A DNA stretch of 64,000 nt from contig BQKZ01001086.1 of assembly GCA_036244855.1 (NCBI GenBank), positions 55,169 through 119,168 on the forward strand, read 5' to 3'. Shown piece by piece: positions 23,897-37,700 of the stretch (positions are counted from its first letter, which is position 1; each line of letters begins with the position of its first letter). Position numbers and translations under genes: made by a program. This stretch comes from Temnopleurus reevesii (Eukaryota; Echinodermata; Echinoidea; Temnopleuroida; Temnopleuridae). Below the pieces are notes generated by a model that saw only the letters and a list, made by a program, of their open reading frames with translations, did no database searches and was not told the DNA's origin.

Positions 23897-23990
23897 CCAA
23901 TTACTCTGCGTTTATATTTTGACGTAATTAAGCAATTATGTTAATACTCCCATTAATTTATTCGCATGACTCATCATAATTGTAATAGAG
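23897..23990. promoter_or_regulatory. Cluster of homeodomain-type ATTA/TAAT cores
   Basis: In under 100 bp there are about seven cores: ccAATTActc, cgTAATTAagcAATTAtg, gTTAATac, cATTAATTtatt and cATAATTgTAATag. AT-rich DNA gives such cores by chance, and nothing else marks this as an enhancer. Confidence 0.2.
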
Positions 23991-24084
23991 ATATTGGTCT
24001 ACGTTGTTTCAGGACGATCTTATCTGATGCGAGATACCGTTTATAATGTGGTGACTGATATCACAACTATTCAACGATAATACA

Positions 24085-24594
24085 TTAAAGCTCAAGTAGA
24101 GTTTTGGTAAAGATGAAGATATGTGAATTTGGGGGGATTTTTAACATGACATGTAATTCTTATACATATTTTGAGAGCATAGCATCTTTTTTTACAAACT
24201 GATTTGATTTTGACCGTTAAATCATATTTAGCGCCCTCTCTTGGTTATAGCATTATTTTGCTCGTTATCGAGCATATACAAAGTATTTCCAAGATTTGAC
24301 AATATAATGATATAGAGATACACGCAACAATTAAATTCTTCAATTTTAATCCAATTCTGAACATAGGAAGTTGTCCTTTATCAAGAAAGAAAAAAAGAAA
24401 GAAAGAAATACCGTGGTGAAGCACCACGCTATAAAAATTTGCATATTTTAATAGTTATAGCTTTTTCAAAACTCGTTCATTTTTCGCACAATCTTTTGTG
24501 CAATATGTTTATGATACTATATTTCATGTAGATTTGAAGACAAAATCTGGTGATAAAAATATTCGCTTTTACCAAAACTATACTTGGGCTTTAA
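24085..24594. mobile_element. Complete TTAA-flanked MITE, about 510 bp
   Basis: TTAA (24085-24088) and TTAA (24591-24594) flank terminal inverted repeats: AGCTCAAGTAGAGTTTTGGT on the left and, in reverse complement of the right end, AGCCCAAGTATAGTTTTGGT. No transposase frame is present. The right half matches the truncated copy at 7189-7372 in reverse complement. The interior holds a short GAAA-rich tract (about 24385-24409) and a hairpin CCGTGGTG AAG CACCACG at about 24411-24430. The two ends diverge strongly inside the inverted repeats. Confidence 0.75.
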
Positions 24595-27500
24595 GTATGC
24601 ACTATGAACTAGAACCTGAAATATTGAATTTGTGGGTTGGATAGGTACAAGAATATTTGAATGCTCATATTTTACATTTCCCAACAATCATTCTACGTAC
24701 TATCTCTCTTTTTTTAAAGATCCATCTCCCTACTCTGGATCTAGTACATCTATACCAAGGTATTATTAAGCCCTCCCATACTAAATAATCGTTTTCTAGC
24801 GGTTCTCCATTTCAAAACTGATGAGAAGTAACTAGTAAAAGTCTTATTTCCACTGATGATATTCACGAAGGTCTCTGTTGTTGAAACGACATGAAACATC
24901 AAATTAATTATCTGATCACAAATTGCAATCTCTACATGAGTAATACATGAACGTCACTCATGTTCTGTCAGAATGTTTCATACTACCGCAAACGAGATTT
25001 AAACAAGAAAAAAATTCATAACACGTGTAAAAGTTCGGTGGTAACCAATCCGTTTCACCACATTACGAAATCTAGTCTGGGATATCCTCGATCACATCAG
25101 AAATTGTCGTCAAGCTACCGCCAGAGTTTGTAATAGCGAAATTATTGGATCAATAACCTTGGTCCGCAAGCTGCTCGGGTCTGCACTTGACACCAGTCAA
25201 TATGCTCAAAGAAAAATGAGGGAAAATTGTGGTTTATTGAACTAAAAGCGAGACGGAAACGACGATCACACCTGCACACCTTGGGCTTCCATGCTCTGGC
25301 CAGTCTCTTCTCCTCTCTTTCCCTTTCTTTCATCTTTGTCTGACAAGGTGAAAATTGAGAAGCTTATGTCGAGGGGATTAAAAACCATCTTGTGAAATGG
25401 ATTTTTGATAAATGAAAATCAGCGTGAGATGAGGAAAGACCCGCGCGACTCGAATCGGCTGCCGGAAGGGCCGCCCGATACTTGTAGCGCGAATTACATA
25501 TTTTGGCGTGTTGGTACAGATCAAGTTACGAGATCTCATGTCAAACAAAAAACTTTTTAAAATCGTTTCCCGGCTGTACGCCTACCAAAATTTTCCCACC
25601 GACGGTGCTATCAGGTGGCAGAGAAAGGATCACCCATGGATAACCGAGATGGGTGACTCAAAAATATTTCCAAGTAAGTCAATAAAATATTGGGGGATTC
25701 CTTACAGAGGGAAATCTATTTGGTGCTCTTCAACGTCATGTTTCAAGATTTTTCAAGGGTCATAAACAATACAGGGATTTGGACACGCGGGACTGAAGTG
25801 AATAAATTGAGTCACGAGATACTTGTATGTGCGATGTCGCATCGGCGTGACCTTGGCGTTCACCTTTCACTTTCTTTTTTTAAATCAGGTGAGAGAAATC
25901 AATTCTCCATGACTAATATCTCAAGCGTGAATCTCCATCAAGCATTTAATAATCCCATAATTTCACATTGATCGCTCGCCGAGATTTCTCATTAGCAATT
26001 TCTCTTCGACTTGCATGAAGAATCGTAAATACGACAGCCAATGCCGGAAATCTCGATGACGATATCATTAAGTATCAAGCGTCAATGTGCATGACTTCGA
26101 AATCAATGCACCTCGAGATGGTTTTATATAACAAGCCCTCTGCATATCATCGCCACTTTTAACATCTACAAGGCATTAATCTTCCAGCTCTTTTATTTCT
26201 CTTCAGATTATTCTCTTAATCCGTGGAAATTCAAAGTTCCTTGTCGTAGTTGAAGAGATAATGTTGTTTCAAGAATTTCCAACATAGCAACACCTCGTTC
26301 ATTGCCCTTCTTAGATGACCAAGTGAAACTATAAACCCTCCCTGGACAATCTCCTCTCGCCTGCGATCGGTGTTGAGTGCCCGGAAAGTATCTCTCCCTG
26401 TAATCAAAGTATCTATACAAGGTGACTGATTATCATTCAACCAAGAAATTAATTCAACAATGGAATCGGGACCGACTGCTAACTTAATCCGGAATACCTA
26501 ACCATCAGCCTATCAGACAATCCCATAGAGTAACTCAAACAGCATCATGATTATTCATAGAAAAGTTACTCAATCCTTAATAAACCACGCAGAATTGCAG
26601 ACTAAGGGGTGGCAGAGTGGTGTGAGGCTACTCGTGACAAATCAGTTTTTCTCTTGACTCACATCTCGCCAATTTCTATAATCAGAATTAAATCATCAGA
26701 ACCAACATTCAAATCTGATTTTTCCGATACCATACCCATCTAAGAAACGATGAAATTATGCATGCGGTAATTAGATTTCATGTTCAAGGACAATGCTATA
26801 CGAGGACGGCCCAATTTTGCATTCTCTTAAGTCCAGTTTCAGACGCAATAATCTCGTATGACAGCATGAACACTCCGTCAAGGCGAGAAGGTTATCTCAC
26901 AGTCACACTACGATAGAGACCTTGGAGCTGAGATATCGATCTTTAATTACCGCGGGAAAAATCGGTTAAATAGACGTGATCCCGGTATAATTGGACATAA
27001 ATTGCGATTGCATTTGACATTAATATGAGCGATACAAATCAGTTTGACAGATTTTGCAACACAATAAGTTTTATAAAGAAGTAAGTGTTTACATTTCGTG
27101 CGGCCGACGAGGTCCATCCATGGACAGAAAATGTTCAAACTTGCTCTTCTTTGCTTGTATTGTAAAGAATTTATTACAAAATTGATTTTTACACATACAA
27201 CTATTCTTACGCTTTGGTGCCATTCAAAATGATGTTAATGGCGAAACAAAGCTCTCGATTCTCGTGAAAATCAACAGGAAATGCATTTTTTCGAAATGAC
27301 GACCCCTTGATGCCATATGATATTTGTTCTACTTTGTAAATAATTTATAAATCCTTTCAGCCTCACATATCGCCTTGGTAGCAGGTGAATTGTTCTAACG
27401 TGCCAAAATGTTTTCTTTCATCGGTATAACTGATGCTGAGTGGACGGAGCCATCTCTGAAGAAATTCGTTTGCGTGACATTTTGGCACATAGCATTGTAG

Positions 27501-29454
27501 ATGAAGTTAACTGGAATGGTTGGCTTTTTCATTCGATCGACATGTTAAAAACGGTGCATTTAAAGGCATTAATGTACCTGGTGAATTCTATCTTCCAAAC
27601 GTGACATTTTCATAATAAAACTGAGACATTTCTCACTTTATTTCCCCCAAAAGAGGATGTAATTTTCCACTGCTATAGTGTGAAAGCACGTTTATATTGA
27701 CGAGTGAAAGAGTGGTGACGTGTCAAAAATGTTCATCTTCTTAGTATTTAAAGGAAATAATCGAACTATAGAGAATAATGACTAGGGTTAGAATGGTAAA
27801 ACAAGTCCTACGAATTAAAAAAGTATTCTTAGAAGAAAACGAAACTATCCCATACTTCTGACTGAGTTTCAGTTATTTCTGAATTTCTGAAAAGAACATC
27901 GTAAATAAAGATGACTTTATAATGTCTGTTCACAGCCATCTGACTAATCATATGCTCATTTTAATCCAGTCTGTTTTTACGTAAGCACATTGAAGTCCAC
28001 TTTAAAATGAAGCAATAGAATATGCTGTTGGTAACAGTAGAACAAAAATACCCTTCGCCAGACGTTAACGATTGGTATAGACCAGTCATGTGCAAAGGGT
28101 GGAACGGAAGAACAAGTGGCTGCGTCCAAAATCAATTCTCATCTGCATCTTGAATTAGATCGATAGATGCAACATAAATTCCACCACTCAAGCAGTCTCT
28201 ATCATCGCCATCTTCTAGGAAGAAATGATGGAGGTATTAAACGAATGGAAGTTTGGTTGCTATGGTATACATGGAATGTACGAGGAAACAATCTTGTATT
28301 TTTTCAACTGTTGACATGCTTTTGTACTTCTAGAGCAAGCGTAACGCAATGTTGGGGAGATATACTAATTTAATTTCGGTGACAGAATGCATGTCATCTA
28401 AATCTCAATGATAAGGCTTATTCCCTAAAATGCTGCATTATTATGGACTTCAGATTCAATGTAACTCTGATATTATACGTTTAGTTGATTTATCTCTTCT
28501 AGTTGCCGGGATTTTTTTAATCCTTGTCCTATTACTTCTAATACATATTTCCAAGTAATGTCACTGATACTAACAGGAGGCCCAACACAATTTCAGAACG
28601 ATCTATCCCTGCAGGTTGAGCCTGTCGATGATACGCCATGAGGCAGCAATGCCTATATGACATACGAGGGTATGATCGCATGAAGACATCCCCGGATGAA
28701 GATGGTGAATGGGATGGATGATGAGGAAATGAACTTCAATCCTCCACCTCCTCATTACCAGCATTACCCGCCTTAGAACATGATACAGAAGCAATCAAAC
28801 GCCCCTCGCATCCGCAAAGCCACGGGGATGCGCGCAGGTGGTGGAAACCTGAACGGGACATTAGATCGAAGTGACCTCGCTAGGACCTGACCCTCCTCAA
28901 CCATGTCAACCCCTGGTGGAAAACAAACTGCTGGTCTGAATGGGTTGATCAGTATGCTGCTGGTGAAATCGAGTCCAGTAATCACTTGTTACACTTACCA
29001 TGCTTACAGTCTCACAACTTATTCAGAAATATGACTCGATTAGATATTGAAGTTCACACAAAGTATGCAAACCTGGCGTGTTCATTGGCAAGACCCTACG
29101 CTTTTCGAATTCAGAAAAATACAAGAATGCTTTTTGTTTCTTATGAATACAAAACCAAATTATTACTACTGAAATCATGGACTCCATCATTTCCAGGAGT
29201 TGGGAGTCCATGTTTCACATGCTCTACAAAATAAAGCTGTGCTCTTTTTTAACTTCAGTTAAAGTCATGACTCGAAAAGCATCATTATGATGGGAATAAA
29301 AACAAAAATCTTGTACTATAAATTTGAAGCTGATCAAAATCAGGATGGGGTTTGGAACTTTCAATCAAGGGTCGAAGATTCTGCGGAGAAGCCTTGCTCG
29401 CGTATCCCTTTGTCAATGAAATCTACGTTAGGGGTAATTCTGTTTGTTCTTCAA
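24595..29454. other. Gene-free stretch
   Basis: No recognisable gene or repeat. Short overlapping frames at 25508-25971 and 28603-28985 show no domain, no convincing splice context and no cysteine or hydrophobic pattern worth naming. Confidence 0.45.
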
Positions 29455-29815
29455 GTCGTTCTAGTTGTCAAACCATTATTGTAGGGGTTGGGCAAAGACT
29501 AAGCAGGCAACAAGACGCCAACATAAACACGGATATTGTCTTGATTGGGTTGAAACCATGTGTAATTGGGAACGGAAGGAGAAAGATTCGCTGGAAATAG
29601 AGACAATATTGACACTCTGTCGTTCTTGAATGTGTATTGGCACCATGAAGAGCCTAGCAATCTCAAATATACAGTCTTGTTCTTTTTCACTTTAAAAACT
29701 GACATACAGCGCTACATTTACAATGATATTGTATTAATAAAACTAACTATAGTGTCAATTCCGAAGGCATTTCTGATTCTATTATCACATCATGGCCACA
29801 AACTGTGATACAAGA
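29455..29815. repeat. First allelic copy at the 29930 join
   Basis: Runs from tcgttctagttgtcaaacca to gatacaagat and is repeated at 29931-30290 with scattered substitutions, for example g/c at aattGgg/aattCgg and short indels. Confidence 0.8.
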
Positions 29816-29929
29816 TCATAATAATAATAATTGACTTTATATAGCGCTTTTTCCAGAGGGTACAAAGCGCTGCTTAAAAAGACATATAAAAAAATAGCTA
29901 CATTACGAATTATAAAGATGGGTTTTGAG
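29816..29929 (+). mobile_element. Insertion present in one allele: (ATA)n-TTTATATAGCGC repeat
   Basis: After gatacaagat the first copy continues cataataataataattgact then ttatatagcgctttttcc and caaagcgctgctt, whereas the second copy continues directly with atcggaaacaggctgc. The inserted sequence resembles 44438-44520 and belongs to the same short dispersed family. Its right end is lost at the n. Confidence 0.65.
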
Positions 29930-29930
29930 N
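29930..29930. other. Single-n assembly join
   Basis: The sequence to the right restarts at the equivalent of 29455. Confidence 0.9.
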
Positions 29931-30290
29931 TCGTTCTAGTTGTCAAACCATTATTGTAGGGGTTGGGCAAAGACTAAGCAGGCAACAAGACGCCAACATA
30001 AACACGGATATTGTCTTGATTGGGTCGAAACCATGTGTAATTCGGAACGGATGGAGAAAGATTCGCTGGAAATAGATACAATATTGACACTCTGTCGTTC
30101 TTGAATGTGTATTGGCGCCATGAAGAGCCTAGCAATCTCAAGTATACAGTCTTGTTCTTTCCACTTTAAAAACTGGCATACAGCGCAACATTTACAGTGA
30201 TATTGTATTTATAATATTAACTATAGTGTCAATTCCGAAGGCATTTCTGATTCTATTATCACATCATGGCCACAGACTCTGATACAAGAT
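29931..30290. repeat. Second allelic copy at the 29930 join, without the insertion
   Basis: Collinear with 29455-29815 and passes straight into unique sequence after gatacaagat, giving the empty allele for the insertion at 29816. Confidence 0.8.
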
Positions 30291-31434
30291 ATCGGAAACA
30301 GGCTGCAAAATGCAAATGATGCATTATTGTGCAGCGTTTCTTTTCATCTCCCTTCCTCCATGGTATAAATCATTTAACATTTATGAGATAGACATTGAAC
30401 TCTTGCACACAAACGTCATGGATTCATTTAACGGTTATTATTGTGATTAGGATGGATTACCCCCGAACCCTTTATCACTCGGCACTATCCAAGACTTCAA
30501 AGCATATTTAGTCGAAAATAGCAACAATATAATCTCTATAGTGTGCTCAAGCACTGTGGAGGGTTTTTATTAGAAATATGATACAGCCCTCAGAGCCATT
30601 AAATGATTAGGTTCTTGCCTCGCACATTTGGGTCAAGTATTCACAAACTCAATTCCGTTTTCGGATTAACCCCCATGCTTCTGTTCTGCCCTTACACATC
30701 GGATCCTATGAACAGTATCACAGTCGGTTCATTTTCTTCCAGTGAAACTACACACTTATAGAGACCTCTAGCTTCTGCAGTGATGTCTTGGCAAACATTT
30801 CGATAAGCCAGGGTTCAAAATCATCTATGATCATGCGAGTTTACATATTTTGCACACATGACAAAAAAGTAGAAATTAACGAATTGTCGTTATTTCGGCC
30901 ACTCCTTCGTTCTAAGGTCCAAGTTACGCTGCCCAAGATGGACGGGATGATGTCGCCCCATTGAATATCTTAGGAATATAAGGATTACTTCAGAGGTTAG
31001 CACCGTTGAAACATCTGAAAAGTGTCCATTTTTATGTAGAGACTTTTAACGAAATTGTAAGTGTGAAGCATAGAAGAAAATTCTCTCGGTAAGTAAGTAG
31101 TACCGTTAGATGTTTGGGTACTTGTGACATTCTTTAAGTTGGTCAAAGAATACCGAATAATTACGAACATTATACAATACAAATGTTGCATGAACTTGAA
31201 CCAAAAGAGTCCCGTCACATCAGTATTTGCCGTATACTGAATAACAATTCGAGGGTTCAACATCCATGACCAGCCAAGACTGTTGATTCCATGCAGCCTA
31301 GTGTGTACCGTGTACAGGTGTTCATTAAACAATAAGTAAAGGTGCCCATGCACCCAATCACCAACCATTGAGTCACCGCCAAGATGATCTCCGACAGACT
31401 CTCATCTTCACGATTCAACTTCCCCTTTTCCATT

Positions 31435-31580
31435 GATTTGATTTGATTTGATTTATTTTATTTCCATTTCAATATCATTTTCACAATTTCAACAACAAAT
31501 TATAATCATTTGCAAGAAAAACAAAAATATTTACAAAGACAGGTCACGATACATAATGTTTGAAAAGCAGGTGATAGAGA
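31435..31580 (-). mobile_element. LINE-like 3' end with (AAATC)n tail, minus strand
   Basis: On the minus strand the sequence reads gatattgaaatggaaataaa then ataaatcaaatcaaatcaaa, a typical LINE 3' end with an AATAAA-like signal and pentamer tail. On the + strand this is (GATTT)n at about 31437-31462. Coding sequence is not seen and the upstream limit is uncertain. Confidence 0.4.
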
Positions 31581-34500
31581 GATGGGAGTAGTGGAGCATC
31601 TCGTTAAAAAGAGGAATTCAATCCATTTTTGTCTCATATTTCATGTTTCACCCATCCACCATTTGTGGCGTTTATCTGGAAGGATGTGTCCACAATCATG
31701 TTTCATTAGTCTTGCAACCGCTGAGCAAACACTGTGAGAGACAAGCGTATGGTGACTGGGACTGGCTCTATCAGAGAACCCGGAGACAAAAATATACTAC
31801 CTGCAATGGTGTGCGCCGGTATTCCCATTATAAATGGGAACTCTACATCTTATGAGAGATTTGAGGTTCAGACAAGTCTATCCGAGAGTCACCACAAAAC
31901 ACTGTAAAAGTCGGTCCCCAATTTGCATGAAACTTTCAAATGCGCCAGAAAACGATTGCGCGCGAGACTGATTTTGCATCAATTGAACACAAATGTCTCA
32001 GACATGTCAGAATCGTTCTTTAGCACCAGAGTACCGGATTTTACATGTTACGGTGCTCTTTTTTCTCACACTCTTATTCTCATTCTACAACTTTAAACCA
32101 TTCATATACATGGTATATGACACGCCCCTTTTCTACATAACCATGATAACATGAAACAGGAATCAAAGAAATGTGCGGTGGGCAGGTGGGTGCTTTTACT
32201 CATACGTTTATCATGTTTATTATCTGGATTAATCCAATAATTTTGCCACTTGAGAATAGAGTGAAGAATTGTTCGCAATACGCTTTCTGAAAGAACTTTC
32301 AAATGACACATTATTATCATACAAAGCTTCGTGATCATTGCGGAATACCTTGCGGGACACCCTCCAGCCCACTTATATTTTCCTGATTTCCATCTCCACT
32401 CCCAATGCTTCCCTCTCCTCCCTCTTCCACGCAACTGTTCATCACTGTCACTCGAAGTTCCGGCACTTTGTGCTCTCTTGTCTCCTACTTATCCCTTCTA
32501 CACCACCTTTCAACATGTTCCCCTCAGGTGTCTTGGGTATTGCGATCATTTGCCGATGTTCTCGGTGCCCAAAGCGTACAAGAAGGGGTCATTCTCCTAC
32601 AAGTCCAGTCCTCCAAACGTTATCTTCTCCCAATGAATGCTTCTTACCTCCTTAAAGTTGTAGATTAAAAAGTAAATAGTGCGTAAAGCTGCTGTCTAAA
32701 ATAGGATAACGATAGTTAAATTCTTAATACGAAATACGAAAGAAGCCGTAGTCCGTTTTCATTCATTGAGCACCAAACATGCCAAAGTAATAATAAAACC
32801 AAACCTTGGAAGCTAGCTGTTTGACACATTAAATTGTCCTTGCGACTTCGACGAATCTAACTCTATTTGTAAAATATTACAAATGAGCATAATTTGTTTT
32901 AAAGGGCGATGTCATTGAGACCATTAACAGATAACAGTTGAGTTGAAATTTGGGGACGAACGACTAGAAAAGGGCAAATGTAACTAAATAGGAATATGGT
33001 CCTGATGGTTGGTAAACATGACGAAAGCGTGGACTAATGCAGAATGTTAACCCGACAACACAGGGCCGACATGACATAGAGATAAACAAAAATGATTTTC
33101 ACATATTTCTGAGAGAAGAAAAATACGATTTGGACTGACATGAACGAATATACACGGTCGTGGAAGAAGGCGTACAAATTGCTTTTCGTGATTAAAATTC
33201 TAGTTTTCGAGCAGAGGAACATAGATATAATGGGTTCATATCCTTAGTTTTCACCCCTCTTTACACCCTCCTCTTTCATCTCAACTTCCCCTCCCACCTG
33301 ACCATACTGACCCCATCTTAACAAACTCCAATCTCCACTTTTGCTTCTCCCAGCTTGAGTAACTTCACTAAAGCTCTCGTGTTGTTAACAGGTCCCTCAA
33401 GGCGTGGAACACTTACCAAAATGCCCCTCAGGGATGTTGGTTTCATCCCAGAAATGATCGCCCATGGATCTAGCGTTAAAAACCCTTCATGCCTTTAAGA
33501 AATTGGAACAAGCATTAGCATATTAGGCAAAACAAAATATGAAATTTTGCCTCCAGCAGGAGTTTTGGGGTCTCGACATTGACGAGAAAATAACAAAACC
33601 GCCAACGGTTAGTTTGCTATACTCGAAGATATTTCACATCACGATCAAATGAATACAAAATGTCCCAAATGTGTTCTCTGTCAAAAGCTGCCGACAAATA
33701 TACACTATAATGCAAATATTAACACACATTGATCGGGTAGGATACAAAGACGAAGAAAATAGAAGGAAGAATTCTCAAGAGCATGTGTTGATTTCAGCAT
33801 TTCTCTTTTAAAAGTGACGAATTCCTGTCTCGAAACACATAAGATAAACCCTTTTTAATATTCTCGTCATTATGTAATAATTACTGACGGAAAACCGTGG
33901 AAAATTGTGGGGTAGACAACTTTTCTGTGATCGAGTACCTATTTTCCGTTGCAACCAACTTGAGATGGGGATTTAAGAGCAGAAATGAAAAGGAAACGCT
34001 TAAAACATTTGACGACTTTATCGTTATTACAAAATACCACAAACCACACACACAAAAAACATATTTCTCCAGGGCATTTGTCAAAGCTGTGTTCCACGAC
34101 ATCTTTCTCCTTCTCACTCGGTGGTTCTCAAGCGGTGGTCATGGTGGTGAGATTGATACATTGTTTGAAGAAAGGAGCGATTCTACTTGAAAATGAATCA
34201 CCGTCAAGGAATATTTCTGTCACATTGAACACATCAACTCCACATCAACTCATAATCGGTATATTGTTCGAGCATGTTGGAGTACGTGAGCTATTCTTTC
34301 TCATGACGTTCATCTTGATGTGACTTGGGTTAAAATCCAGACGTGAGCCTGACGAATAAGGCTAATGAACTTGGAGGAAGAAACTTCAAAACTTGAGGAT
34401 GAAATATCCAATTTTAAAAATGGAAGCATTTACATAATTAATAGGGTAAAACTAAAAAGAGATCTGGAAAAGTTACAGAGTCTAATCTTTGTGACGTCAC

Positions 34501-34786
34501 AAACATGTCTTCTATTATACCCTTCATGTCTGATCAGAATATGATCTAATTTTTTTTTAAACATAAAAAATGACATAATATCCAAAGGTCATTCACCATC
34601 CTGGGGTCTAAATGAATGTTTTCCAGTCTGATTGTTTATTTGGCGACGACTATCCATCGCTGCTCTAACAACTAATGTCTCAATAAGATTACTCGTTTTA
34701 ATTGCAATAGAAAACGGTTGAAACACAACACCGTAATTTAGAGGTGCGATTCCAAATTATTCCAAGAGGCATAAAAAGTTAAGTTT

Positions 34787-34799
34787 GGGGGGGGGGGGG
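34787..34799 (+). repeat. Poly(G) run of 13
   Basis: Plain homopolymer tract in otherwise unremarkable sequence. Confidence 0.85.
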
Positions 34800-37700
34800 T
34801 AGTGAGCAAAAGACGCTCTATTTCGGTGGATATATATGTCACTGCATTTGCGCAATTTCACACACAACTTTATCCTCTAAATGAAATGCTTTCGAAAACC
34901 AACTGGTTTCAAAGTTTACCTAACCTGCGTTTTCATCAGCATGATCTCCAAGCCGTTTCAAAGACCAGTTTCCTCAAATTGGTTATTATTAAACCGGTAA
35001 TAAATATAGAATGAGATCATTATTCAAAAGGAATGATATAATTTGCATGGCACATCAGAGAAGTATGTAAGTCAAGAATATACGCTAGAGCGTCTTGTCT
35101 GCTTTGAAGGGCTTCTCAGTAACACTGTTAAAGTAAACGGTTAAGACGAAATGGAATAGATTTCTCGGAAGTACGCTACGCTTTTGATTGGATATATAGT
35201 CTCTATATCCCTGCTCACAAGAACACCGCAGTCTTCACTATCTCATCCACCTGGCACCACCTCGGCTAATCGTTTCATGTATTATATCCCATCAAGTCGA
35301 TACTTATCCGTACACAAACAGATTAGATAGCAAAGCTGATGCTGATTTCACGAGACTGAGAAGATTTCTTAAAACGCTGTTAGGGAGGCGTGGAGAGGGA
35401 TGCGCGGCTCCTTTATCTTCCATCCTTTCGAGAAAATATTAGATGTATTTAAGCTTTATTGCGTTACGTCGAGGCGGCCTTCATGTCAGGCCCTGTTCGG
35501 GGGAATATCTCAAGATAACCATTACCTTGCCTAATGTATAATATATCATCTTGTAAATGAACAGCAAATAATTCAAGAGGGACGAGGGTCGTCTGAAATT
35601 GATTTTAAATTGAATTCAGAGTAACAGAGTAAATACCATTCCTTAGGAAAGCAGATCATGAGAATCGCTTTCAATTCTTGGAGTGGAGTACTCCCAACAC
35701 GAACTCATCACTTCCAATAAATCACGCAAAATGTTACCTGTGCAACATTTAAGCAGCCGCTTTCGTCTTACCTTGATTGTTTTCTCTCAAACACGATAGC
35801 TGGTCCCCTCCTTTTCACGAGTGTTCTGTCTCAAACTCTTACCATTATTGCGCTTAGGGATGTATTCCCCCACTTTCGTAGTCGAGTTTCATCAATCTCT
35901 ATACCTTATCTACCGTCACTTTTTGGCTAATAGTCTATTCGGCACATTTGATTCATTTTCCAACTGAACAAATACCCAATATATCTTCTCCCAAATAATT
36001 CTGCATCACAATCAAGTCTGTTCCTTCTGCTCTGTGATGTATTCATCAACATTGATGCACGTTAAATTCCCTCAAAATAGACTGTTCAGTTCAATCATTC
36101 TCCACCTTTCAAAAGGGATTTCTATCTCCATTCACTGAATATTGACTGGTTCTTCAGGAAAATCTACTCTAACCACATAAAGGCCTCTTCGGCTCATGGG
36201 CAAGGAATAAAAATTGTTGATTTCAATGATTTTTTACCCTTTGTGTTCAGAAGTGAGAGGTTTTCAAAATTTTCGGTGCATCATTTTTTTTTTTGGAGCA
36301 AGTGAGCTTCAAATATTGTCAAAACGACAAGGCAACAATGACACTTGTAAGTTTCGCCCTACAACTAACAAATGCACCACCAGAGTAGGGAAATTGAGCA
36401 GCATAAACGTTTAATACCCGATATCTTATCCTTAAGAACTATTTAAGAGCAAGTTTTTATCAAATTCCAGTAGGGTCTCCACCAATATCATGTACATTGG
36501 GAATGGAGCTCAAGAATTTGATATACTGAACCAAATATGGACAATACGACTACATTTGTCAAGGGCAAGCAAGATTGCAGAATACTCTTGACAGAACTCT
36601 ATCTTTAGCTTTGTCCACATTCACGGCACAAGACGGTGTTTACCTCATGTAAACTACGCATGCGTTTGGTAAGTTTCACCAGCTTTGTTTGGAAGGCTGG
36701 TGAGTTGACAAACGTTTCTGTTGATTACAGAAAGCACAAGAAATGTGATACTTTTCCAACACTCGACATGCATGATGACAACGGCACCGTGAAGTATCAT
36801 AAATATTGACAGCATGAAGAAAACAAGCTACATACATATATGTTAACGATATCGTTTCATTTCTCTCTATGGTAATATTTTTTTTGCTTGCATTGAACCG
36901 CAAACAACAGCGAAGATGTCATTTCATTCCACATATCAACTCCTTTGTCCTGGGTTGGGAGTACAGTCAGAATACTGCCAGGCCAACTAACAAACATGAC
37001 ATTTTAAAAATGGCAAAAAAAAACTATATATGGAAAACTATTCGATTACCTCGCGCGTAAGTTCAGTGAAAATACTGTACATACTAATTTATCCCTGCTC
37101 TTCTCCGAACTTGCATGTGTGTGACAGGTACACGATTGGGGCAATACTGTACACATTTTAGAGCCGATAAGAGGTTTGGTCATTATCAAGCTATTATCAA
37201 GTCATTAGAACACAGATGAACATGCAAAGTCCCGAAGGCGTAAATGGATACCATTGCGCGCGCCGCGAAAAAAAAAAGAAGTACAGTGTGCGCGTACATT
37301 GTTCGCTCCGATATCCGCAGCAGATTCGGCGAATGGGGATCTTGAACTCGAGTGGACTGCTTCATACTTGAAATTCGGGGAGGACATCAACTCGCTGTAT
37401 TTGCTCTGATCTTCTCCCTTGAAGAGTGTTGCGTGTCGAAGGTTTGTACAGAGTCCTGTTCGTTCTTTTATTCATTCAGCACTCCATGAGCTAAGGGAAC
37501 TCGAAGCGCGACAGGAAATTTGAACCATTCCAACCACCAAATTCTCAAAAATTTAGGGATAGAGCAGTTCACTAGGAATATGAAACAAGCAAAATACATA
37601 CGACATACGAACCAAATGTACTTGTGCAAAGAACAAGATGTGTCCATGGGCATAACACGAAACTTTTTGCTTTTGAAATCCGACGAGTCAAATTGTGCTA

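Larger units (their letters stand above)
20660..24084. other. Gene-free stretch upstream of candidate exon 1
   Basis: If exon 1 is right, the promoter should lie just above 20659 on the minus strand, but no TATA box or other core element is clear. Otherwise the stretch has only short chance frames, the duplicated join at 23438 and an ATTA-rich patch at about 23897-23990. Confidence 0.4.
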
